From positions 213,193-277,192 of the forward strand of contig NZ_RKLP01000010.1 of NCBI RefSeq assembly GCF_004011865.1: 64,000 nucleotides of DNA, read 5' to 3'. Each line of letters opens with the position of its first letter. Positions within the stretch are counted from its first letter, which is position 1. The stretch is from Prescottella agglutinans. GTDB lineage: Bacteria; Actinomycetota; Actinomycetes; Mycobacteriales; Mycobacteriaceae. A model generated the notes under the pieces. That model had not been told where the DNA came from and did no database searches. It saw only the letters and a list, made by a program, of their open reading frames with translations. The position numbers and the translations under genes were made by a program. Of the stretch, positions 43,293-52,113 are shown one piece after another.

Positions 43293-43335
43293 GGATGCCC
43301 AGCCTGCCTCCAGTTCGGTGGAAGACTCTGGTGGT

Positions 43336-44037
43336 GTGAACGAAACGCCGCAGGTCCGGGTGCTGATCGTCGACGACGAGCCGACGCTGGTCGAACTGCT
43401 GTCGGTCAGCCTCCGCTTCCAGGGTTTCGAGGTGGAGACCGCGACGAACGGCGCGGAAGGGTTGGACCGGGCTCGGACCTTCCGGCCGGATGCCCTCATC
43501 CTCGACGTCATGATGCCGGGCATGGACGGGTTCGGGATGTTGCGGCGCCTGCGGGCCGACGGCATCGACGCGCCGGTCCTGTTTCTTACGGCGCGGGATG
43601 CCTTGGAGGACAAGGTGACCGGTTTGACGATCGGCGCCGACGACTACGTCACCAAGCCGTTCAGTCTCGAGGAGGTGGTCGCGAGGCTGCGGGTGATCCT
43701 GCGCCGGGCCGGCCACGGCGGTCAGGACAAGCAGTCGTCTCGCATCCGCTTCGCGGACATCGAACTCGACGACGACACCCGGGAGGTGTGGAAGGACGGC
43801 GAGTTGGTGCCGTTGTCGCCGACCGAGTTCACGCTGCTGCGGTATTTCATGGTGAACGCCGGCACGGTGCTGAGCAAGCCGCGGATCCTCGATCACGTGT
43901 GGAACTACGACTTCGGCGGCGAGGTCGGGGTGGTCGAGTCGTACGTCTCGTACCTGCGTCGAAAGATCGACACCACCGAACCTCGCCTCATCCACACGCT
44001 GCGGGGCGTCGGCTACGTGATGCGTGAACCGAGGTAG
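43336..44037 (+). CDS. phoP: Two-component response regulator PhoP (OmpR family)
   Basis: This 233-residue protein has a receiver domain (acidic pocket Asp13-Asp14, phosphoacceptor Asp57 in LILDVMMPG, conserved Lys in YVTKPFS) and a C-terminal winged helix (about 135-233). Segments such as LLSVSLRFQGFEVETATNG, FADIELDDDTREVWKDG and YDFGGEVGVVESYVSYLRRK agree closely with M. tuberculosis PhoP as I recall it, and the downstream kinase and HIT gene match phoP-phoR-Rv0759c. In mycobacteria PhoP controls cell-envelope lipids, acid response and secretion. The start is GTG at 43336; the longer in-frame reading upstream runs through the likely PhoP box and is not coding-like. Confidence 0.9.
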   Translation: MNETPQVRVLIVDDEPTLVELLSVSLRFQGFEVETATNGAEGLDRARTFRPDALILDVMMPGMDGFGMLRRLRADGIDAPVLFLTARDALEDKVTGLTIGADDYVTKPFSLEEVVARLRVILRRAGHGGQDKQSSRIRFADIELDDDTREVWKDGELVPLSPTEFTLLRYFMVNAGTVLSKPRILDHVWNYDFGGEVGVVESYVSYLRRKIDTTEPRLIHTLRGVGYVMREPR

Positions 44038-44043
44038 CCGACC

Positions 44044-45438
44044 ATGAGTCGCCTGCGTGCGTTGCCGCTGCGGATCACCCTGGTCGCCGCGCTGTTGCTG
44101 CTGGCGGCCGCGGGTCTGCTGGCGTCCGGGCTCGCGGTGACGTCCGCGATGGAGCGTTCGCTCCTGGAGCGGACCGACCGCCAACTGTTCGATGCCGCCC
44201 ACGGATGGGCGAAGCCGCGGGATCCACGGATCGTGCCCCCGCTGACCGAACCCGGGCCGAATCGTCCGCCCAGTCCCTTCTACGTCCGGATCACCGCACC
44301 CGACGGAACCGTGCGAATGGAGCTGAACGACGAAAGTACCTACGCCACTCCGGAAATCGTGGACGATCCCGGTCCGGTGACGGTCGGGTCGGCCGACGGG
44401 AGCGGTACCCGGTGGCGGGAGATGACGGTGACGACGCCTTCGGGCGCGACGACCGTCGCGGTGAAGCTCACCGACATCGACGCGACGGTGGACCGGTTGG
44501 TGGTGCTGCAGGTCGGGATCGGTGCGGTGGTCCTCGTCGTCCTCGGCTTCGGAGCCTATTTCGTGGTGCGGCGTAGCCTGCGACCGCTGCGCGAGGTCGA
44601 GGAGACCGCGGCCGGCATCGCGGCCGGCGATCTGCACCGCCGAGTACCCGAGTGGGACCAGCGGACCGAGGTGGGCAGGTTGTCGTCGGCGTTGAACGGC
44701 ATGCTCGCGCAGATCCAGTCGGCCTTCGCCGCCACGGGCGCGTCGGAGGAGTCGGCGCGCCGGTCGGAGGAACGCATGCGGCGTTTCGTCGCCGATGCCA
44801 GCCACGAACTTCGCACGCCACTCGCGACGATCCGAGGCTTCGCCGAACTCTATCGACAGGGTGCGTCGACGGACACGGGGATGGTGATGAGCCGCATCGA
44901 GGACACGGCCACGCGGATGGGGCTGCTGGTCGAGGACCTGCTGATGCTCGCCCGCATGGATGCCCAACGTCCCTTCGAGCGCCATCCCGTGGACCTGCTC
45001 ACGGTGGCCGCCGACGCCGTTCACGACGCACGGGCCATCGCGCCGCAGCGGCGAATCACGTTGGAGTTCCTGCCCGATTCGGGTCCCGCCGAGGTGATGG
45101 GTGACGACGCCCGGCTGCGTCAGGTGGCCGGGAACCTGATCGGGAACGCGCTCGAACACACCCCGGCCGCGGCGTCGGTGACGGTGCGGGTGGGGACCGC
45201 GGGCGACGCCGCGGTCCTGGAGGTGGCCGACACCGGGCCGGGGCTCGGTGAGGCGGATGCGGCGCGGGTGTTCGAGCGGTTCTACCGCGCCGACGAATCC
45301 CGGACGCGGGCGAGCGGTGGCAGCGGGCTGGGCCTGTCGATCGTCGCGGCGATCGTCGCCGCACACGGTGGCACCGTCACCGTCGACAGCGCACCCGGCC
45401 AGGGGGCGACCTTCCGGGTGCGACTGCCGCGGGGATGA
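44044..45438 (+). CDS. phoR: Sensor histidine kinase PhoR
   Basis: This 464-residue membrane kinase begins six bases after the phoP stop. Its order is transmembrane helix 1 (about 11-33), extracytoplasmic sensor domain (about 35-150), helix 2 (about 152-175), HAMP, dimerisation domain with phosphoacceptor His254 (DASHELRTPLATIRGF), and a HATPase domain with N-box GNLIGNALEHTP, G1 DTGPGLGEADAARVFERF and G2 GGSGLGLSIVAAIVAAHGG. It would phosphorylate PhoP. The signal is not known from sequence; in mycobacteria acidic pH and chloride have been proposed. Confidence 0.9.
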   Translation: MSRLRALPLRITLVAALLLLAAAGLLASGLAVTSAMERSLLERTDRQLFDAAHGWAKPRDPRIVPPLTEPGPNRPPSPFYVRITAPDGTVRMELNDESTYATPEIVDDPGPVTVGSADGSGTRWREMTVTTPSGATTVAVKLTDIDATVDRLVVLQVGIGAVVLVVLGFGAYFVVRRSLRPLREVEETAAGIAAGDLHRRVPEWDQRTEVGRLSSALNGMLAQIQSAFAATGASEESARRSEERMRRFVADASHELRTPLATIRGFAELYRQGASTDTGMVMSRIEDTATRMGLLVEDLLMLARMDAQRPFERHPVDLLTVAADAVHDARAIAPQRRITLEFLPDSGPAEVMGDDARLRQVAGNLIGNALEHTPAAASVTVRVGTAGDAAVLEVADTGPGLGEADAARVFERFYRADESRTRASGGSGLGLSIVAAIVAAHGGTVTVDSAPGQGATFRVRLPRG

Positions 45439-45443
45439 CGCCG

Positions 45444-45869
45444 TCAGGCGGGAACGAACTCGCCGTTGCCGAGTTCGCGCAGCGCAGCCTTGATCTTGGT
45501 CGCGGCCTCGTCCAGGGACTCCGCCGAGGGGTTGGGGTCGGCGCCGCTGATGTCGAAGTTACCCATGGTGTACGCGGGGAACACGTGCATGTGCAGGTGC
45601 GGCACCTCGAGGCCGGCGATCAGGAAGCCGGCGCGGGGCGCGTCGAACGCCTGGCGGACGGCCTGGGCGATCTTGCGGGAGACGGTGGTGCACTTGTCGA
45701 ACAGTTCACCGTCGACGTCCTGCCACTGGTCGACCTCCTTGCGGGGGACGACGAGCGTGTGACCCTGGGTCACGGGCGCGATGGTGAGGAAGGCGACGAC
45801 GTCCTCGTCCTCCCACACGAAACGTCCGGGCAGGTCTCCGGCGATGATGGCGCTGAACACTGAAGGCAT
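45444..45869 (-). CDS. HIT-family protein
   Basis: This 141-residue histidine-triad protein has the active-site motif HLHMHVFP (the HxHxH pattern) and the N-terminal [19 protein letters not shown] segment of the HIT/Hint branch. Such proteins hydrolyse nucleoside phosphoramidates or dinucleoside polyphosphates. It is convergent with phoR, five bases away. The same arrangement (phoP, phoR, convergent HIT gene Rv0759c) occurs in M. tuberculosis and supports the phoPR naming. Confidence 0.92.
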   Translation of the reverse strand: MPSVFSAIIAGDLPGRFVWEDEDVVAFLTIAPVTQGHTLVVPRKEVDQWQDVDGELFDKCTTVSRKIAQAVRQAFDAPRAGFLIAGLEVPHLHMHVFPAYTMGNFDISGADPNPSAESLDEAATKIKAALRELGNGEFVPA

Positions 45870-46041
45870 ACCGCGAGGATAGTGCCACGGGCGGCGGCCG
45901 GTGCCGCGCCCGTGCTCTCTGACGGGGGCGCGTCGTGACCGCGGAAAATCACGGAACGGACGGCGAGATCACGCTCGGTAGTCCACACTGATTGACTATC
46001 GCAGCATTCGGTCGGGGGACCGTTACTCGAGGGGGAGTTGT

Positions 46042-46701
46042 ATGTCCGTGTTCCCGTCACCCCGACGGATCCTTTTTTCGGCCGTCCTGGCCGCCGCCGC
46101 AGTCGGATTGGCGATCCCCGGCCAGGCCGGCGCCCAATCCTCGCTCGACGTGGTCGATGCGCTGTCGCCGACCACCCTGGTCAACGGTGCGCTTTCCGTG
46201 GTCGGCGGATGCCAGAGCCCGGACCGGGACCGGATCCTGAACTGCACCCGGCAGGAGACGCTCACCACGCAGGTTCCCGTGATGCTGGCCTTCAATCCGT
46301 TCACCACGAACATCGTCGTGCTCGGTGCCGGCCTGTACCCGGACGGGACGATGCGACCGTTGCTCGTTTCTCGGCTGCAGGCGGCTCTCCAACTGGCGCA
46401 GCGTTTTCCGACTGCCCCGATCATCGTGACCGGTGGTGTGCCCCAGTCCGGGGTCACCGAGGCGCAGGCAATGCGGCAGTGGCTCGTCGCCAACGGGATC
46501 CCGCCGTTCCGCATCACCGAGGAGAACACGTCGCGGTCGACGGTCGAGAACGCCCGGAACACCAATGCGATCCTCGCGCAGCGCGGCGCGAGCGGCGCGG
46601 TCGTCGTGACCAGCCCCGACCACCTGCAGCGGGCGATGGTCGACTTCCGTGTCGCCGTCGCCGGCCGTATCCCGATCGCGGGTGTGGTCGCGCCGTTCTG
46701 A
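46042..46701 (+). CDS. Exported YdcF-like (DUF218) protein
   Basis: This 219-residue protein has a signal peptide (ILFSAVLAAAAVGLAIPGQAGA, cleavage near residue 31). A DUF218/YdcF domain follows, with VVLGAGLYPDGTMRP, a strand ending PIIVTGG, the ITEENTSRSTVENARNT motif and VVTSPDHLQRA. DUF218 proteins include SanA and ElyC, linked to envelope integrity and lipid-carrier metabolism, but the reaction is not established. It starts 18 bases after a GAGGGGGA stretch. It lies between phoPR and a glycosyltransferase operon. Confidence 0.83.
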   Translation: MSVFPSPRRILFSAVLAAAAVGLAIPGQAGAQSSLDVVDALSPTTLVNGALSVVGGCQSPDRDRILNCTRQETLTTQVPVMLAFNPFTTNIVVLGAGLYPDGTMRPLLVSRLQAALQLAQRFPTAPIIVTGGVPQSGVTEAQAMRQWLVANGIPPFRITEENTSRSTVENARNTNAILAQRGASGAVVVTSPDHLQRAMVDFRVAVAGRIPIAGVVAPF

Positions 46702-46769
46702 TCGCGAACACGCGCGTTGCCGAACGCCTTCCATCGTTACCGGACATTTCCGGCGGCGTCCGGTAACTC

Positions 46770-46787
46770 TGACAGGAACCTCACAGC
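46770..46787 (+). promoter_or_regulatory. PhoP-box-like direct repeat upstream of the GT2/GtrA gene
   Basis: TGACAGG-AACC-TCACAGC matches the PhoP box at 12 of 14 fixed positions and is almost the same as the element before phoP, including the shared GGAAC core and the CGG that follows. It lies 45 bases upstream of the gene start at 46832, nearly the same distance as at phoP. Confidence 0.65.
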
Positions 46788-46831
46788 GGGACCGCAGCCG
46801 GCTCGAAGACGAGCCCCACACTCTGGGGTGC

Positions 46832-48070
46832 ATGACGACCGGACCCGAACCCTCGGTCGGCGCGCAGCGGGTCGAGACGGTGCCCGCCGCGCCCGCCCTC
46901 GACATCGTCGTGCCCGTGTACAACGAGCAGGCGGCGCTGGCGGGATGCGTGCGACGCCTGCACGAGTACCTGTCCTCCGAGGTCCCGTACACCGCGCGGA
47001 TCACGATCGCGGACAACGCCAGCACCGACCGCACCCTCGAGGTCGCGCGGGCGCTCGCGGACGAGTGTGCCGACGTGAGGGTTCTGCATCTCGACGAGAA
47101 GGGGCGCGGACGCGCGTTGCACGCGGCGTGGGGACGATCCGACGCCAGGGTCCTGGTCTACATGGACGTCGACCTGTCGACCGGGCTCGACGCGCTGATG
47201 CCGCTCGTCGCCCCACTCCTGTCGGGGCACTCGGACGTCGCGATCGGGTCCCGCCTCGCCCGGTCGTCGCGCGTGGTGCGCGGGCCGAAGCGTGAATTCA
47301 TCTCCCGCAGTTACAACTTGATCTTGAAAAGTGCGTTGCATGCGCGGTTCTCGGACGCGCAGTGCGGGTTCAAGGCGGTCCGTGCCGACGTGGCCCGCGC
47401 ACTGCTGCCGCTCGTAGAGGACGGTGGCTGGTTCTTCGACACCGAGCTGTTGGTGCTCGCGGAACGGGCCGGCATGCGCATCCACGAGGTTCCCGTCGAC
47501 TGGGTCGACGACCCGGACAGCCGTGTCGACATCGTCGCGACCGCGCTCGCGGACCTGCGTGGCGTCGCGCGGGTGGGGCGTGCACTGGTGACCGGTGCGC
47601 TGCCGCTCGCGGCGCTGCGGGACAGCCTCGGGCGCGGCGACCTCGCCGCGGGACCGTCGCCGGCGATGCTGGGCCAACTGGTGCGCTTCGCGGTCGTCGG
47701 AGTCGCCAGCACCGCGGCCTACGCGCTGCTGTACCTCGCACTGCAGGGTGGCCTCGGGGCCCAGTGGGCCAACGCGATCGCACTGCTCGTCACGGCGGTC
47801 GCGAACACCGCGGCTAACCGGGCGTTCACGTTCGGTGTCCGGGGCCGTCGGGACGCGGGGCGCCACCAACTCCAGGGCCTGATCGTGTTCGGCTTCGGGC
47901 TCGGCGTCACGAGCGGATCGCTCGCCGCCCTGCACCGGTTCTCGCCGGGGGCCTCGCCGCATCTCGAACTTGCAGTTCTCGTGGTCGCGAATCTCATTGC
48001 CACGCTTTCCCGTTTCATCGGCCTGCGCTGGGTGTTCCGGCACGGTGCCGCGGAAGGAGTCACCCCGTGA
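46832..48070 (+). CDS. Bifunctional glycosyltransferase family 2 / GtrA membrane protein
   Basis: This 412-residue fusion has an N-terminal GT2 domain (about 20-255) with VVPVYNEQAAL, the metal-binding YMDVDLSTG, and QCGFKAVR. It resembles dolichyl- or polyprenyl-phosphate sugar synthases. The C-terminal GtrA-type domain (about 285-405) has four membrane helices (for example LVRFAVVGVASTAAYALLYL). It probably makes or flips polyprenyl-phosphate-linked sugar for the transferase encoded next, whose start it overlaps by four bases. The start is ATG at 46832, after the PhoP-like box; earlier in-frame readings were rejected. Confidence 0.88.
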   Translation: MTTGPEPSVGAQRVETVPAAPALDIVVPVYNEQAALAGCVRRLHEYLSSEVPYTARITIADNASTDRTLEVARALADECADVRVLHLDEKGRGRALHAAWGRSDARVLVYMDVDLSTGLDALMPLVAPLLSGHSDVAIGSRLARSSRVVRGPKREFISRSYNLILKSALHARFSDAQCGFKAVRADVARALLPLVEDGGWFFDTELLVLAERAGMRIHEVPVDWVDDPDSRVDIVATALADLRGVARVGRALVTGALPLAALRDSLGRGDLAAGPSPAMLGQLVRFAVVGVASTAAYALLYLALQGGLGAQWANAIALLVTAVANTAANRAFTFGVRGRRDAGRHQLQGLIVFGFGLGVTSGSLAALHRFSPGASPHLELAVLVVANLIATLSRFIGLRWVFRHGAAEGVTP

Positions 48071-50199
48071 GCGTCACCATCGACCGCCCGGTGCAGGCGC
48101 CGCAACCGGCCGCCGCACCGAAGCGCACACGCGAGTACTGGGCGCTGGCGGCGCTGCTCGTCGGGACCGCGGTCGCCTACCTGTGGAACCTGAGCGCCTC
48201 CGGATGGGCCAACTCGTTCTACTCGGCCGCGGTCCAGGCGGGGTCGGTGTCGTGGAAGGCATTCTTCTTCGGGTCGTCGGATGCGGCCAACTCGATCACC
48301 GTCGACAAGCCGCCGGCGTCGCTGTGGGTGATGGAGCTGTCGGCGCGGGTGTTCGGGCTGAACTCGTGGAGCATCCTGGTACCGCAGGTGCTCATCGGGG
48401 TGGCGTCGGTCGCGTTGCTGTGGGCGACCGTGCGGCGGTACTTCGGCGCCGCGGCGGGACTCCTCGCGGGCCTCGTTCTGGCACTGACTCCGGTCGCGGT
48501 GCTGATGTTCCGGTTCAACAACCCCGATGCGCTGCTGGTGTTGCTGATGATCGCGGCCGTGTGGGCCACGCTGCGCGGTGTCGAGGACGGCCGCACCCGA
48601 TGGATGGTGCTGACCGGCGTGTTCGTGGGTCTCGGGTTCCTCACCAAGCAGTTGCAGGTGATGCTCGTCGTGCCGCCGCTGGCGCTGACGTACCTGATCG
48701 CCGGGCCGCCGAAGCTCGGCAAGCGGATCCTCCAGTTGTTCGCGGCCCTCGGCGGGCTGATCGTCTCCGCCGGATGGTGGCTGCTCACCGTCGAGCTGTG
48801 GCCGGCCGACTCGCGGCCGTGGATCGGCGGCTCGCAGAACAACTCGATCCTGGAACTGACGCTGGGCTACAACGGTTTCGGTCGACTCAACGGCAACGAG
48901 CGGGGGAGTGTCGTCCCGGGCGGCGGCCCGCGGGGCGCAATGCCCGGCACCGACGCGGTGGCGGGCGGGTTCCCCGGGAGTGACGGGATGCCGGGCGGCG
49001 GGCCCGGCGGCGGAATGTGGGGGAGCACCGGAATCGCGCGACTGTTCGAGCCCGCCCAGGGCGGTCAGATCGCGTGGCTGCTGCCCGCAGCGTCGATACT
49101 GCTGGTGGCGGGGATCGTGCTGTGCGGGCGCGCCGCCCGCACCGATGTCCGTCGAGCGGCCTTCATCGCGTTCGGGGCGTGGCTGCTGGTCACCGCCCTG
49201 GTGTTCAGCTTCATGGCGGGCATCTTCCACGCGTACTACACGGTGGCGCTGGCGCCCGCGGTCGCGGCAGTCGTCGGAGCCGGAGCGGTGACGCTGTGGC
49301 GCCGCCGTGACCTGCTCTGGGTGCGGATCGTCGCGGCGGTGACCGTCGCCGCGACGGCGACGACAGCGTGGATCCTGTTGGGGCGCAGCCCCGACTTCGT
49401 GGCGTGGCTGCGCTGGGTCGTCGTCGCGGTAGGGGCCCTCGCGGCCGTCGCGATGCTGGTGCCGGCCGTCCTGCGGGCACGGGCCGCCGTCGTCGTGATC
49501 GCGGCGACGATCTTCACCGGCCTCGCCGGACCCGTCGCGTACGCGGCGGACACCATCGGCACCGGGCACGCCGGATCCATCCCGTCGGCCGGCCCGCGCG
49601 TCGAGGGTGAGATGGGTCGGGGCGGGCCCGGCGGCATGCGCGGCATGTGGGAGCAGCAGAACGGCATGCAGATGCCGGGCGACGGTGCCGGGGTACCGCG
49701 CGTGGCGGGGATGCCGGGTGCGGCGAACGGGACGCGCGGACCGGGTGGTCGCGGCGACGGCGGTGGCGGCGACGGCGGTGGCGGCGCGTTCGAGATGCCG
49801 GGCCTGCCGGGTGGCTTCGGCGGCGGCGCGGGCGGGGGACTGCTGGACGCCAGCAGTCCGGGCGACGAGTTGACGGCGCTGCTGCGCCAGCGGGCCGACG
49901 ATTTCACGTGGGTGGCCGCCGCGATCGGTTCCAACAGTGCGTCGGGCTACCAGTTGGCGACCGAACGTCCGGTGATGCCGATCGGCGGGTTCAACGGCAG
50001 TGATCCGTCGCCGACCCTCGAGCAGTTCCAGCAGTACGTCGAGGACGGCCGGATCCACTACTTCATCGCCGGTGGCATGGGCGGGGGTCGTGGGGGAGGC
50101 GAGGGCACTGCGTCGCAGATCTCCGAATGGGTTCAGGCCAACTTCACGTCGACCACGGTCGACGGGGTCACGATCTACGACCTCACGGCGGAACGGTGA
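48067..50199 (+). CDS. ArnT/PMT-like membrane glycosyltransferase (GT39-type) with Gly/Met-rich loops
   Basis: This 710-residue integral membrane GT-C enzyme shows the catalytic acidic loop near residues 60-85, with the KPPASLWVMELSARVFG motif, and about eleven membrane helices. It carries two low-complexity insertions rich in Gly, Met and Pro, at about residues 280-320 (GGGPRGAMPGTDAVAGGFPG and similar) and about 515-600 (with a GGGGDGGGG run). A final globular region follows, ending in GVTIYDLTAER. It would transfer a sugar from the polyprenyl-phosphate donor made by the preceding gene onto an envelope acceptor that I cannot name. The start is GTG at 48067, overlapping the GT2/GtrA stop. 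Confidence 0.87.
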   Translation: MSVTIDRPVQAPQPAAAPKRTREYWALAALLVGTAVAYLWNLSASGWANSFYSAAVQAGSVSWKAFFFGSSDAANSITVDKPPASLWVMELSARVFGLNSWSILVPQVLIGVASVALLWATVRRYFGAAAGLLAGLVLALTPVAVLMFRFNNPDALLVLLMIAAVWATLRGVEDGRTRWMVLTGVFVGLGFLTKQLQVMLVVPPLALTYLIAGPPKLGKRILQLFAALGGLIVSAGWWLLTVELWPADSRPWIGGSQNNSILELTLGYNGFGRLNGNERGSVVPGGGPRGAMPGTDAVAGGFPGSDGMPGGGPGGGMWGSTGIARLFEPAQGGQIAWLLPAASILLVAGIVLCGRAARTDVRRAAFIAFGAWLLVTALVFSFMAGIFHAYYTVALAPAVAAVVGAGAVTLWRRRDLLWVRIVAAVTVAATATTAWILLGRSPDFVAWLRWVVVAVGALAAVAMLVPAVLRARAAVVVIAATIFTGLAGPVAYAADTIGTGHAGSIPSAGPRVEGEMGRGGPGGMRGMWEQQNGMQMPGDGAGVPRVAGMPGAANGTRGPGGRGDGGGGDGGGGAFEMPGLPGGFGGGAGGGLLDASSPGDELTALLRQRADDFTWVAAAIGSNSASGYQLATERPVMPIGGFNGSDPSPTLEQFQQYVEDGRIHYFIAGGMGGGRGGGEGTASQISEWVQANFTSTTVDGVTIYDLTAER

Positions 50200-50242
50200 C
50201 GGACCGTGCCGGACGGGCCTACCCTCCAGGAAGGGAGGCATC

Positions 50243-50485
50243 ATGACCGATCACGACGTCATCGACCACATCGACGAACTGGTTCGCGAAGAGAAGGAAC
50301 TCCGTGCCCGCGCGGCGGGCGGCGGTCTCGGCGACGAGGACCGGGCCCGCCTGACGCTCGTCGAGGAACGCCTCGACCAGTGCTGGGATCTGCTGCGGCA
50401 GCGGCGAGCGCGCGCCGAGTTCGGCGGGGACGCCGATACGGCGACGCCACGGCCCGTCGACGAGGTCGAGTCCTACCGGCAATAG
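50243..50485 (+). CDS. DUF2630 family small protein
   Basis: This 80-residue charged helical protein reads [20 protein letters not shown] and continues with a second helix containing [20 protein letters not shown]. It has a GGGAGG ribosome site six bases before its start. The two-helix hairpin and the ending [11 protein letters not shown] match the actinobacterial DUF2630 family, whose function is unknown. It is followed after 52 bases by purD. Confidence 0.85.
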   Translation: MTDHDVIDHIDELVREEKELRARAAGGGLGDEDRARLTLVEERLDQCWDLLRQRRARAEFGGDADTATPRPVDEVESYRQ

Positions 50486-50537
50486 GCGGCCGAGGTCGTG
50501 GTCGAGACGGCTCGGGCCGGGCCGTAGGCTGACACCT

Positions 50538-51791
50538 GTGCGCGTACTCGTGATCGGCTCCGGAGCCCGTGAACATGCCCTCCTGTTGGCCCTCGCCCGT
50601 GACCCGGGCGTCGACAAGCTGATGTGTGCCCCCGGCAATGCCGGTATCGCCCGCATCGCCGAGACCCACGCGGTCGACGTCGCGTCGGGTGACGCCGTCG
50701 TCGCGCTCGCGAAGTCGCAGGCCGCCGACCTGGTCGTCATCGGCCCCGAGGTCCCGCTGGTGCTCGGCGTCGCCGACGCCGTTCGTGCCGCGGGCATCGC
50801 GTGCTTCGGCCCGTCCGCCGAGGCCGCCCGCATCGAGGGCTCCAAGGCGTTCGCCAAGGACGTCATGGCCGCTGCCGGTGTCCGCACCGCGCACAGCGAG
50901 GTCGTCGACACCCCGGCCGACCTCGACGCCGCCCTCGACCGCTTCGGCCCCAACTGGGTCGTCAAGGACGACGGGCTGGCCGCCGGCAAGGGCGTCGTCG
51001 TCACCACCGACCGCAGCGCCGCGCGCGACCACGCCGCCGAGTGCCTCGAGATCGGGCACCCCGTGCTGCTCGAGTCGTTCCTCGACGGCCCCGAGGTGTC
51101 GCTGTTCTGTCTGGTCGACGGCGAGACCGTGGTCCCGTTGCTGCCTGCGCAGGACCACAAGCGCGTCGGCGACGGCGACACCGGCCCCAACACCGGTGGC
51201 ATGGGCGCCTACACGCCGCTGCCGTGGCTGCCCGCCGAGTCCGTCACCCAGATCGTCGACGACGTCGTCAAGCCCGTCGCGGCCGAGATGGTGAAGCGGG
51301 GCTGCCCGTTCACCGGCCTGCTGTACGCGGGCCTGGCGATGGGGAAGAACGGCCCGGCCGTCGTCGAGTTCAACTGCCGCTTCGGCGACCCGGAGACCCA
51401 GGCCGTGCTGGCGCTGCTCGAGTCCCCGCTCGGTGAGGTCCTGAACGCCGCCGCGACCGGCACCCTCGCGTCGATCCCGCCGCTGCAGTGGCGCGACGGC
51501 TCCGCGGTGACCGTCGTCCTGGCAGCCGAGAACTACCCGGCCACCCCGCGCACCGGCGACGTCATCACCGGGTCCGAGGCCGAGCGCGTCCTGCACGCCG
51601 GTACCGCCGCCCGCGAGGACGGCGCCGTCGTCTCCGCCGGCGGCCGCGTCCTGAGCGTCGTCGGTGTCGGCGCCGACCTGACCGAGGCCCGCGAGGACGC
51701 GTACGCGCGTCTGGCCGAGATCAAGCTGCCGGGCGGGCACTTCCGCAGCGACATCGGCCTGGCCGCGGTCGAGGGTCGGATCTCCATCTGA
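50538..51791 (+). CDS. purD: Phosphoribosylamine-glycine ligase (GARS)
   Basis: This 417-residue ATP-grasp enzyme catalyses the second step of purine synthesis, joining glycine to phosphoribosylamine. It shows the N-terminal [15 protein letters not shown], the ATP-grasp segments [16 protein letters not shown] and [15 protein letters not shown], the signature [18 protein letters not shown] and the metal-binding [12 protein letters not shown]. The length is normal. The start is GTG at 50538. A terminator follows. Confidence 0.97.
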   Translation: MRVLVIGSGAREHALLLALARDPGVDKLMCAPGNAGIARIAETHAVDVASGDAVVALAKSQAADLVVIGPEVPLVLGVADAVRAAGIACFGPSAEAARIEGSKAFAKDVMAAAGVRTAHSEVVDTPADLDAALDRFGPNWVVKDDGLAAGKGVVVTTDRSAARDHAAECLEIGHPVLLESFLDGPEVSLFCLVDGETVVPLLPAQDHKRVGDGDTGPNTGGMGAYTPLPWLPAESVTQIVDDVVKPVAAEMVKRGCPFTGLLYAGLAMGKNGPAVVEFNCRFGDPETQAVLALLESPLGEVLNAAATGTLASIPPLQWRDGSAVTVVLAAENYPATPRTGDVITGSEAERVLHAGTAAREDGAVVSAGGRVLSVVGVGADLTEAREDAYARLAEIKLPGGHFRSDIGLAAVEGRISI

Positions 51792-51810
51792 CCCGACGCA
51801 CCCTCCTCGT

Positions 51811-51846
51811 ACGACGCCGCGTTCCCGCTCGGGGACGCGGCGTCGT
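51811..51846 (+). terminator. Terminator after purD
   Basis: A 12-bp stem (ACGACGCCGCGT with its complement) has a further inner CCC/GGG pairing and is followed by GTATTTCTC. It begins 20 bases after the purD stop. Confidence 0.85.
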
Positions 51847-51876
51847 CGTATTTCTCGGACAATTGTGCCAATTCGA

Positions 51877-52059
51877 TTAGCAGCACTGTTTCGGCGGATT
51901 GCATTGGGGGGCTGCGTTTACCGGATTATTCCGGTCGTATTCTTCTTCAGGCCCGCTCATATTCTCGATAACGTGACGGAAGGCCTTCTTCTCGGTGCAG
52001 AACCGGTGTTCGCCGCAGTAGCGACCAGAGGGATTGTTTCGTCGAACGTCACAGGGCAC
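51877..52059 (-). CDS. Possible 60-residue Cys-containing peptide in an AT-richer gap
   Basis: This minus-strand ORF starts at GTG 52059 and ends with the Cys-rich tail AAPQCNPPKQCC; it also has YCGEHRFCTEKK near residue 14-25. It lies in the 51854-52113 gap, which is visibly less GC-rich than its flanks. There is no clear ribosome site, and the plus strand carries a competing 70-codon ORF (51865-52077) with less protein-like composition. No family is recognised. The gap otherwise contains only the upstream region of the SDR gene. Confidence 0.25.
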   Translation of the reverse strand: MPCDVRRNNPSGRYCGEHRFCTEKKAFRHVIENMSGPEEEYDRNNPVNAAPQCNPPKQCC

Positions 52060-52113
52060 GAACCGGGCGATCAGTAATCAATGCGGCGATCGGCCGCAGG
52101 CGAAGGGATTGGC

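Noticed and set aside
43138..43335. Guanidine riboswitch upstream of the Gdx/SugE-type SMR gene
   Set aside because: The leader has ACGA and ACGG tetramers, but they are not closed by the short hairpins of guanidine-II RNAs. The conserved core of the guanidine-I class is not recognisable.
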